Assembly (NCBI GenBank): GCA_024638465.1 | Contig: JAHEKF010000015.1 | Location: 1 to 52,820, forward strand | Source of the DNA: Rhodospirillaceae bacterium | GTDB taxonomy: Bacteria > Pseudomonadota > Gammaproteobacteria > Steroidobacterales > Rariloculaceae | DNA: 52,820 nucleotides | Direction: 5' to 3' | Part shown: positions 46,722-52,820 of the stretch, in pieces | How positions within the stretch are numbered: position 1 is the first letter of the stretch | How the letters are laid out: each line of letters begins with the position of its first letter | Position numbers and translations under genes: made by a program | Notes under the pieces: model-generated | The model's database searches: none | What the model saw: the letters and a program-made list of their open reading frames with translations, nothing else | Told to the model about the DNA's origin: nothing

Positions 46722-47302
46722 GTATCTCCTATACTCTCGCGCGCTCCCGCGCGCACTTCGCGATACAGGTCCTGGCATCGCTCAGCTTCCTGGTACCCGC
46801 GACGCGAATCGAGGCCGCGAGAACCTGCACCATTACCGTCAGCGGGCTGGCTTTCGGCAGCTACGTCCCCGCCAGACCGACACCCCTGGACTCAGCGGCG
46901 ACAATCCAGGTCACCTGTGTCGGCGACCCCGATCCCGGCCAGAACGGCTACACAATCAGTATCGACGGCGGCAACAGCGGTAGTGCTGCCGCGCGCCATA
47001 TGCTGTCCGGTGGCAATCAGCTGAACTACAACCTCTATCAGGACGCCGCATTCACAACGGTATGGGGCGACGGAACCTCCGGCGGATCGACCGTCACTCA
47101 GAACCTGCCCGGCGCCATGGGGATGGGAATGGGAATGGGAATGGGTCTCGGGCTAGCACTCGGGATGGGGACGGGAATGGGGATGGGCCTGGCCACAACC
47201 ATTACCAATTCGAACCACACGGTCTACGGTCGTGCTCCCGCGCTTCAGGATCCGGTCCCCGGTAGTTACGCCGACGCGCCCATAGTGACGATCGAGTTCT
47301 GA
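46718..47302 (+). CDS. Second spore-coat-U-domain pilin with Met-Gly repeat insertion
   Basis: This 194-residue protein has a signal sequence (about 1-34) and one spore-coat-U domain beginning RTCTITVSGLAFGSY. The fold continues with VTCVGDPDPGQ, ARHMLSGGNQLNYNLYQDAAFTTVWGD (split) and the C-terminal YGRAPALQDPVPGSYADAPIVTIEF pattern. Between residues 134 and 159 a low-complexity insert of 26 residues (MG repeated, with LG, LA and TG variants) breaks the domain in a loop. That loop precedes the strand ending in VYGR, and no insert is expected there. Being last in the operon, it may be a minor or tip subunit; this is inference. Confidence 0.85.
   Translation: MSISYTLARSRAHFAIQVLASLSFLVPATRIEAARTCTITVSGLAFGSYVPARPTPLDSAATIQVTCVGDPDPGQNGYTISIDGGNSGSAAARHMLSGGNQLNYNLYQDAAFTTVWGDGTSGGSTVTQNLPGAMGMGMGMGMGLGLALGMGTGMGMGLATTITNSNHTVYGRAPALQDPVPGSYADAPIVTIEF
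47117..47194 (+). repeat. ATGGGN hexanucleotide repeat encoding Met-Gly array
   Basis: The block is 78 bases. It starts with five perfect ATGGGN units (47117-47146). A degenerate stretch follows (CTC, CTA, ACG variants), and then four more GG-phase units up to 47188. It is in frame (26 codons) and lies inside the last pilin gene. A short in-frame repeat of this kind can gain or lose two residues per slip without a frameshift, so length variation between strains is expected. Confidence 0.9.
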
Positions 47303-47416
47303 GGCGCGGCTCGCGCAGCAGCTACCGCCGTCCCCGGCTATACTTCCGGCACCTCGGGTAGCGGGGCGAACCCCGGCCCTTCGTCGAATCGTCGGCTGGC
47401 GCCACACCGTATCGCA

Positions 47417-48313
47417 ATGCAACGAACACTGGGATTTCTGGGACTGGGAAAAATGGGCGCCGGCATGGCCGCGCGACTTATCGACACCGGCCATGACCTC
47501 ATCGTCTGGAACCGAACGGCTGGGAAAACCACGCCACTCGTCGAGATGGGCGCAACAGCCGCCGGCACGCCGGCCGAGGTCGCGGAGCAATCCGATACGA
47601 TCATCACCATGCTCAATGACGACGCGTCGGCAGAGGCCGTCTATTCCGCGGCCGACGGTCTGCTGACCGTACCCGTTAAAGGCAAGCTCTTCATCGAGAT
47701 GAGTACGCTGCGACCGCCGACCTCGCGAGAACTGGCGCAGCGCTGCGAGCAGCTCGGCGCCGCCTTTATCGACGCGCCCGTGTCGGGATCGCTCGGGCCT
47801 GCCCGCTCGGGAAAGCTCATGGCGCTCGTCGGCGGATCCGCCGAGAACGTCGAACGCGCCCGGCCCGTGCTAGAGGCGATGACAAGGCGGATCGTGCATC
47901 TCGGTGATGTCGGCAGCGGCACGCTCATGAAGCTCGTCCTCAATCTTCCGCTGGCGGTGTACTGGCAGGCGCTCGCAGAGGGCGTCGCGCTGGGCCAGGC
48001 GGGCGGTCTGGATCTCAGGACCATGCTCGAGACGATCAACGACTCAGGCGGAGCGCTAGCGGCACTGTCGCACAAGGTCGACATGATCGCTGACGATCTG
48101 CCGAAAGTTGCATTCGACGTCGCGACGATGGAGAAAGACGTTCGCTCCATTCTCGCGATCGGCGATGCGGCCGGAATCGAAATGCCGGCAACCAAAGTGG
48201 CCCTTGATATCTATCATCAGGCCAACGCGGCCGGGCATGGTTCGGACGACGCCGTTGTCATCGTCCGCCGGCTGCTGGATTCTCTCGACCTGCCGCGGAA
48301 GAACGACGGTTGA
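47417..48313 (+). CDS. 3-hydroxyisobutyrate/tartronate-semialdehyde-type NAD(P) dehydrogenase
   Basis: This 298-residue protein has the beta-hydroxyacid dehydrogenase layout. The Rossmann motif GLGKMG (9-14) opens it. The substrate-binding DAPVSGSLGPARSGKL follows, and the catalytic lysine is Lys172 in GSGTLMKLVLN. The family includes MmsB, GarR and GlxR, so the true substrate is uncertain. It overlaps the next gene by four bases (TTGA), and the two share an operon with the DapA-like gene. That setting favours a role in sugar-acid or dicarboxylic semialdehyde reduction, which is inference. Confidence 0.87.
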   Translation: MQRTLGFLGLGKMGAGMAARLIDTGHDLIVWNRTAGKTTPLVEMGATAAGTPAEVAEQSDTIITMLNDDASAEAVYSAADGLLTVPVKGKLFIEMSTLRPPTSRELAQRCEQLGAAFIDAPVSGSLGPARSGKLMALVGGSAENVERARPVLEAMTRRIVHLGDVGSGTLMKLVLNLPLAVYWQALAEGVALGQAGGLDLRTMLETINDSGGALAALSHKVDMIADDLPKVAFDVATMEKDVRSILAIGDAAGIEMPATKVALDIYHQANAAGHGSDDAVVIVRRLLDSLDLPRKNDG

Positions 48314-49200
48314 TCGACGCCCCCGACCACGCGCCGCTGTGCGCGGCGCCGGATCCGGCGCCCAGACCACCGCGCGAGAAACTGCCGCGTGGGTCCTGCG
48401 ACAGTCATATGCATATCTGCGGCCCCGCAGCGGACTTCGGCTACTCGAAGGACCGAATTTACACTCCGCCGGATGCGCTGCTGCCGGATTATCTGCGTCT
48501 CTGCGAGACGCTGGGTCTCGAGCGAGTCGTGTTCGTTCAGCCGAGCATCTACGGGACCGATAATTCGGCGATGCTGAGTGCGATGCGATCGTGCCCGCTC
48601 GCCAATCGTGGCGTCGCGGTCGTTGGGTCAGACGTGAAGGACGAGGAACTGGATGAACTCCACGCAGCCGGCGTTCGCGGCCTGCGATTCAATCTCGTCG
48701 ATGTCGCGGACAAGACGGCAGCCTTACCACTGGAATCGCTCCACGAAATGGCAGATAGGATCAAGCGGCTCGGCTGGCACCTGGAATTGCTCGTCCACGT
48801 CGACGATCACCCCGGCCTGGACGAGATGCTCGGCGATCTCGACGTCGACATCGTCGTCGGTCATCTCGGTTACTATGCCCCGGACTGTACCGTCGACGAT
48901 GAAGGTTTTCGAGCGCTGTTACGTCTCATGCAGAGCGGACGCTGCTGGACCAAACTGACGGGTCCATACCGAATCTCGTCCGGCGATCTCCCGTATTCGG
49001 GTACGTCCGAATTCGCACAACGGTTGGTGCAGGCGGCGCCCGAGCGTGTACTCTGGGGCTCGGACTGGCCGCACGTCATGGTGAGGAAAGCGATGCCGAA
49101 CGACGGCGATCTTCTCAACCTGCTGTTCGACTGGGTACCGGACGCCGATCTCCGGCGCGGAATCCTCGTCACCAATCCCGCAACGCTTTACGAGTTCTGA
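48310..49200 (+). CDS. LigI/galactarolactone-isomerase-like amidohydrolase
   Basis: This 296-residue protein is an amidohydrolase-superfamily member. It has the metal-binding DSHMH motif (residues 31-35), GHLGYYAP and the late aspartate in WGSDWPH. The overall layout resembles 2-pyrone-4,6-dicarboxylate lactonase (LigI) and D-galactarolactone isomerase. Both act on lactones of dicarboxylic acids. Start is TTG 48310, overlapping the dehydrogenase stop. The N-terminal 20 residues are Pro/Ala-rich and may not all be translated. The substrate is unknown. Confidence 0.85.
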   Translation: MIDAPDHAPLCAAPDPAPRPPREKLPRGSCDSHMHICGPAADFGYSKDRIYTPPDALLPDYLRLCETLGLERVVFVQPSIYGTDNSAMLSAMRSCPLANRGVAVVGSDVKDEELDELHAAGVRGLRFNLVDVADKTAALPLESLHEMADRIKRLGWHLELLVHVDDHPGLDEMLGDLDVDIVVGHLGYYAPDCTVDDEGFRALLRLMQSGRCWTKLTGPYRISSGDLPYSGTSEFAQRLVQAAPERVLWGSDWPHVMVRKAMPNDGDLLNLLFDWVPDADLRRGILVTNPATLYEF

Positions 49201-49218
49201 TAATCCCAGAGAGATTTC

Positions 49219-50142
49219 ATGTCACAAGCCAGCTTCCAAGGCGTATTGGCTCCGGTACTCACGCCATTCCGCCCCGACTACGAGATCAACAGCGAGGCAT
49301 TCCTGACGCACTGCCGCTGGCTCCTCGATCAGGGCGCTGATGGTCTGGCCGTATTCGGGACGACGAGCGAAGCCAACTCGCTCGGCCTCGACGAGCGCGT
49401 CGACCTGCTCGACTACCTGATCGACAACGGCATCACTCCCGACAGGCTGATGCCGGGGACCGGGACCTGTGCTCTGACCGATACGGTTCGCCTGACGCGC
49501 CACGCGGTCGATCACGGCTGCGGGGGCGTTCTGGTGCTGCCGCCGTTTTACTACAAAGGCGTCAGCGACGACGGCTTGTACGCAAGTTATGCCGAGATCA
49601 TCGAGCGTGTCGGCAGCGATGCATTGAAGCTCTATCTCTACCACATTCCTCCCATTGCTCAGGTGGGGATCTCGCTCGATCTCATCGGTCGCCTGTTGGC
49701 GACTTATCCCGACACGATTGCCGGGCTCAAGGACAGCTCTGGCGATTGGAAGAACACACTCGCGATTCTGAACGAGTATCCGGAGCTTGCGACATTCTGC
49801 GGCTCGGAAAGATTCCTCCTCGACACGCTTCGCAATGGCGGCGCCGGCACGATTACGGCCAGCGGCAACGTCAATCCTGCCGGCATAAAAAAGGTTTACG
49901 ACAACTGGGAGGGCGCTGAAGCCGAGTCGCTTCAGGCCGGCATCACGAAACTGCGAGTCTGCTTCGAGGGCCGGCCGTTATTGTCAGCGCTCAAGGCGAT
50001 CGCTGCCGATTTTTACTCTGACTCGAACTGGTCGATCATGCGGCCACCGCTGCGAGCACTCGAAAACGATGACGCTCGCGCCATCGTGAAGGAACTCGCG
50101 GAGATGGGGTTCCGTATGGGAGATACCGACCGAAATGCTTGA
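49219..50142 (+). CDS. DapA/NanA-family lyase or dehydratase (KdgD-like possibility)
   Basis: This 307-residue protein has the (beta/alpha)8 DHDPS-family motifs. It includes FGTTSEANSLGLDE, the catalytic tyrosine Tyr141 in YLYHIPP, and the Schiff-base lysine Lys171 in AGLKDSSGDW. It is not near lysine-synthesis genes, and the family also covers KdgD (5-dehydro-4-deoxyglucarate dehydratase) and other 2-keto acid lyases. The neighbours suggest a sugar-acid or aromatic-derived substrate. Its last eight bases overlap the start of mlaF. Confidence 0.88.
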   Translation: MSQASFQGVLAPVLTPFRPDYEINSEAFLTHCRWLLDQGADGLAVFGTTSEANSLGLDERVDLLDYLIDNGITPDRLMPGTGTCALTDTVRLTRHAVDHGCGGVLVLPPFYYKGVSDDGLYASYAEIIERVGSDALKLYLYHIPPIAQVGISLDLIGRLLATYPDTIAGLKDSSGDWKNTLAILNEYPELATFCGSERFLLDTLRNGGAGTITASGNVNPAGIKKVYDNWEGAEAESLQAGITKLRVCFEGRPLLSALKAIAADFYSDSNWSIMRPPLRALENDDARAIVKELAEMGFRMGDTDRNA

Positions 50143-50953
50143 AGCCGACAGCGAAATTCTCGTCGATATCCGGGGCTTGAGCTTCAGCCGTGGTGACCGA
50201 AAGATCTTCGATGGTCTCGATATGGAGATACGGCGTGGCGAGGTCGCGGCAATCATGGGTCCGAGCGGAACCGGAAAAACGACGCTATTGCGTCTGATTA
50301 CCGGCCAGCTCGTGCCTGATGAAGGCACTGTCACGCTGAACGGGCTCGTCGTCAAGGATCAGCCGCGTGACAAGCTGTTCGAGATGCGCCGAGAAATTGG
50401 CATGCTGTTTCAGCAAGGCGCGCTGCTGACCGATTTCGACGTCTACGAGAACGTCGCGTTCCCGCTTCGCGAACATACCAATCTGTCCGAGCGTTTATTG
50501 CGTCGCGTCGTACTGACGAAGCTGCACGCTGTGGGCCTGCGCGGAGCCGCGCGTCTTTATCCTTCCGAACTGTCCGGCGGCATGGCGCGCCGCGTCGCTC
50601 TCGCCCGCGCGATCGTCATGGATCCCGAGCTGCTCATCTACGATGAACCGTTCAGCGGGCTCGACCCGATCTCGCTGGGCGTCGTGCTGCGTCTGATACG
50701 GCAGATAAACGATGCGCTCGGGACTACGAGTATTATTGTCTCTCACGACGTCAAGGAAACCGCGACCGTCGCCGATCGCAGCTTCCTGATTTCCGACGGC
50801 AAGGTCGTCGCGTCCGGCAGCCCGCAACAACTTCGCGTCGACCGATCGGAGTTCGTTCGGCAATTCATCCTCGGTCTCGCGGATGGCCCGGTACCGTTCC
50901 ACTACCCGGCACCGGATTATCGGGAGCAATTGCTCTCGCGCGAAGAATCATGA
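50135..50953 (+). CDS. mlaF: MlaF phospholipid-transport ABC ATPase
   Basis: MlaF is the ATPase of the Mla system, which keeps the outer membrane's lipid asymmetry. The 272 residues have Walker A GPSGTGKTT at 42-50, the signature LSGGM at 146-150, Walker B LLIYDEP at 166-172 and the D-loop SGLD. Its first codon overlaps the DapA-like gene end by eight bases, an unusual join for mla. The next gene, mlaE, starts inside its stop codon (ATGA). Confidence 0.95.
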   Translation: MLEADSEILVDIRGLSFSRGDRKIFDGLDMEIRRGEVAAIMGPSGTGKTTLLRLITGQLVPDEGTVTLNGLVVKDQPRDKLFEMRREIGMLFQQGALLTDFDVYENVAFPLREHTNLSERLLRRVVLTKLHAVGLRGAARLYPSELSGGMARRVALARAIVMDPELLIYDEPFSGLDPISLGVVLRLIRQINDALGTTSIIVSHDVKETATVADRSFLISDGKVVASGSPQQLRVDRSEFVRQFILGLADGPVPFHYPAPDYREQLLSREES

Positions 50954-51723
50954 CCGACTGGGTACGCGATCTGTCGTTCACTGCGCGCGGTGCGCTCACC
51001 ACGCTCGGCGCGACGACGCTATTCCTCCTGGATCTGGTTTCCCGAATTCCACGGGTATTCGTGCGTCGATTCGGGCTCGTCGTCGCGCAAATTTACAACG
51101 CCGGAGCACTATCGCTGACGATCGTCATGGTATCGGGCTTTTTCGTCGGTATGGTGCTCGGGCTGCAGGGCTTCGATTCGCTGTCGCGTTTCGATGCGGA
51201 AGAATCGCTGGGTGCCGTCGCAGCGCTGTCGCTCTTTAAAGAACTCGGTCCGGTCATAACGGCGCTGCTGTTCGCCGGGCGAGCGGGCACGGCCATCGCC
51301 TCCGAAATCGGCCTCATGCGCGCTACGGACCAGCTGGTCGCAATGGAGATGATGGCCGTCGATCCCGTGAACCGGGTCATCGTGCCGCGATTTCTTGGCG
51401 GTATCATTGCGATGCCGCTTCTGGTTGCGATTTTCAACGGCATCGGAATCACGGGCACCTACCTCGTTGGCGTTAGCGTGATGGGTGTCGACTCGGGCGT
51501 CTTCTGGTCACAGCTGCATGCCAACGTCGATTTCGCCGACGTCGTCGAGGGGATCGTCAAGAGCTTGGTCTTCGGCGGGGTCGCCAGTCTTCTGGCGGTT
51601 TACGAAGGCTACACCTGTATTCCGTCCGCGGAAGGCGTAGGCCGCGCAACGACTCGTACTGTAGTGAGTACCGCTGTGAGCGTACTCATACTAGACTATC
51701 TGATAACTTCGGCGTTGATATAA
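50950..51723 (+). CDS. mlaE: MlaE phospholipid-transport permease
   Basis: The 257-residue permease has several membrane helices. The MlaE core ELGPVITALLFAGRAGTAIASEIGLM is split over about 97-122. LGATTLFLLDL opens the protein, and GTYLVG, EGIVKSLVFG and a C-terminal ILDYLITSAL end it. It works with MlaF, MlaD and MlaB in the inner membrane. The start overlaps the mlaF stop by four bases. Confidence 0.95.
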   Translation: MTDWVRDLSFTARGALTTLGATTLFLLDLVSRIPRVFVRRFGLVVAQIYNAGALSLTIVMVSGFFVGMVLGLQGFDSLSRFDAEESLGAVAALSLFKELGPVITALLFAGRAGTAIASEIGLMRATDQLVAMEMMAVDPVNRVIVPRFLGGIIAMPLLVAIFNGIGITGTYLVGVSVMGVDSGVFWSQLHANVDFADVVEGIVKSLVFGGVASLLAVYEGYTCIPSAEGVGRATTRTVVSTAVSVLILDYLITSALI

Positions 51724-51734
51724 GGATAAGGCCG

Positions 51735-52193
51735 ATGAAACAATCTCGAACCGTCGAACTGGGTACCGGGCTTTTTGTCCTCCTCGGACTGTCCGCGCTG
51801 CTATTCCTTACCACCCAGACGAGCAACCTCGGCACCTATCTCAACAATGGCGGCTACAATGTCACCGCGCGCTTCAACAATGTCGGCGGACTCGCCGTCA
51901 GAGCTCCGGTGACGATGGCTGGCGTAACGATCGGCCGAGTCGAGAACATCGATTTCGATTCGCTCGACTTCAAGGCCGTCGTCCGGCTGCGGATATCCCC
52001 GGAGTTCGACCAGATTCCCGAGGATTCCGATGCGAGCATTCTGACTGCCGGTCTGCTCGGCGGCCAGTACATCGGCCTCAATCCCGGCGGCTCGCCGGAC
52101 AGCTTGCGCGAAGGCAGCGAGATCGAGTTTACGCAGTCGGCGATCGTCCTCGAAGATCTCGTCGGCCGTTTCCTGTTGCAGGCAGGTGAATGA
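51735..52193 (+). CDS. mlaD: MlaD substrate-binding (MCE) protein
   Basis: MlaD is the membrane-anchored MCE-domain protein that forms a hexameric lipid channel above MlaFEDB. The 152 residues begin MKQSRTVELGTGLFVLLGLSALLFLTT (helix about 8-26). The MCE domain follows, with NVGGLAVRAPVTMAGVTIGRV and ASILTAGLLGGQYIGLNPGG. ATG 51735 follows mlaE after 11 bases and has GGATAAGG upstream. It ends overlapping mlaC (ATGA). Confidence 0.95.
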   Translation: MKQSRTVELGTGLFVLLGLSALLFLTTQTSNLGTYLNNGGYNVTARFNNVGGLAVRAPVTMAGVTIGRVENIDFDSLDFKAVVRLRISPEFDQIPEDSDASILTAGLLGGQYIGLNPGGSPDSLREGSEIEFTQSAIVLEDLVGRFLLQAGE

Positions 52194-52820
52194 TGAGACC
52201 CAGACGGCAATTCCTGCGATCGGCTTTCGCGGCGATACTCACAGCGATCGGGCTGCAATCGCGTTCGTCCGCTCAAACGGAGTCACCCGAGGACGTCGTG
52301 CGCGGCGCCGCCGATCTCGCACTCGAGGCGCTCGAAGAACGCAGAGAGTATTTCGAGGCGAACCAACAGGAACTCAGGGAACTCGTTAACTCGATCTTCC
52401 TGCCCAGGTTCGACCGAAGCTATGCGGCCTATCTGGTCCTCGGGCGCCATGGCCGGACAACCAGCGCCGACGATCGCGCGCGCTTCACCGTGGCACTTTA
52501 TGACTACATACTCAACCGTTATTCGCACGGCCTGCTGTCGTTCACCTCGGACCGGCTGCAGATTCTTCCTTTTCAGGGTGCCCGGGGCGATGATCGCGCC
52601 ACGGTTCGTACCTTCGTAATTCTCGACGACGGCCGCCGAATTCCCGTGAACTACGATCTTCGCCTGAGCGATGCCGGCTGGCGTGTATACGACATTGCGA
52701 TCGACGGAATTTCTTATCTGCGAAATCTTCGCAGCCAGCTGGGTGCGGAGATAGAACAGAACGGCATCGAAAGCGTCATCGCAAGACTGGAATCCGAGAG
52801 TTCTGCTGAGAACGATGCGC
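52190..52820 (+). CDS. mlaC: MlaC periplasmic lipid-shuttle protein (partial, runs off window)
   Basis: The visible 210 residues start MMRPRRQFLRSAFAAIL, a signal peptide, and have no stop before the window end. The mature part matches MlaC, with VNSIFLPRFDRSYAAYLVLG, RFTVALYDYILNRYS, YDLRLSDAGWRVYDI and IDGISYLRNLRSQ. MlaC carries phospholipid between the outer-membrane MlaA and MlaFEDB. The ATG at 52190 overlaps the mlaD stop; a second ATG is at 52193. The tail is close to the end of the family length. Confidence 0.93.
   Translation, partial: MMRPRRQFLRSAFAAILTAIGLQSRSSAQTESPEDVVRGAADLALEALEERREYFEANQQELRELVNSIFLPRFDRSYAAYLVLGRHGRTTSADDRARFTVALYDYILNRYSHGLLSFTSDRLQILPFQGARGDDRATVRTFVILDDGRRIPVNYDLRLSDAGWRVYDIAIDGISYLRNLRSQLGAEIEQNGIESVIARLESESSAENDA

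Noticed and set aside
1-52820. CRISPR arrays, tRNA, rRNA, insertion sequences and integrases.
   Set aside because: I looked for direct-repeat/spacer patterns, cloverleaf signatures and transposase or integrase motifs and found none. The only tandem repeats are the two coding ones.

Overview
The window is a chromosomal stretch from a gammaproteobacterium, by eye moderately GC-rich. Several conserved gene orders support this: accB-accC-prmA-(DUF3426)-dusB-fis-purH-purD, trxA-rho divergent from rhlB, and mlaFEDC. The mix of a TonB-dependent receptor, 5-oxoprolinase, a Bat operon and the sugar-acid-type enzymes would fit a free-living heterotroph of the Chromatiales/Woeseiales/Steroidobacterales kind, but I cannot fix the family from sequence alone. 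No rRNA, tRNA, CRISPR array, transposase or integrase was found.

Layout. (1) 0-8.5 kb: a long + strand housekeeping operon begins after the last 16 codons of a probable aroQ. It encodes acetyl-CoA carboxylase subunits, a ribosomal L11 methyltransferase, a zinc-ribbon membrane protein with sixteen perfect ELDEDA repeats, tRNA dihydrouridine synthase, the nucleoid protein Fis and the last enzymes of purine synthesis. (2) 8.5-13.6 kb: rho and trxA (- strand) diverge from the RNA helicase gene rhlB. Then come yrfG (-) and the divergent cysQ-ydcH pair. (3) 13.7-20.6 kb (+): glucokinase, an EF-G-like GTPase that lacks the catalytic His, and a fused 5-oxoprolinase. (4) 20.6-24.9 kb (-): lipA, then sohB, a rhomboid protease and an isolated contractile-tail-sheath-like gene in one close-set run. 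(5) 25-30.1 kb: greB with a clear bidirectional terminator, a small unknown protein, an OmpA-family protein behind a near-consensus sigma70 promoter, a serine hydrolase, glyoxalase I and a membrane diguanylate cyclase. (6) 30.2-37 kb (-): a tightly overlapping moxR-DUF58-DUF4381-batA-batB/C-batD operon. (7) 37.5-42.8 kb: a TonB-dependent receptor (+), then a PDZ protein, an Ldh-family dehydrogenase and a cupin (-). (8) 43-47.3 kb (+): a compact chaperone-usher pilus operon of the spore-coat-U (Csu-like) kind, whose last subunit carries a Met-Gly hexanucleotide repeat. (9) 47.4-50.1 kb (+): a dehydrogenase, a LigI-like amidohydrolase and a DapA-family lyase, which together look like a sugar-acid or aromatic-acid catabolic set. 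(10) 50.1-52.8 kb (+): mlaF, mlaE, mlaD and a truncated mlaC, starting inside the end of the DapA-like gene.

Most of the window is ordinary core genome. The least expected items are the lone tail-sheath-like gene coupled to two membrane proteases, the Met-Gly repeat pilin, the 16-copy acidic repeat, the dusB/fis overlap beside a T8 tract, and the catabolic trio joined to the Mla lipid-transport operon. Non-ATG starts (GTG, TTG) are common; each is noted where it decides a gene boundary.
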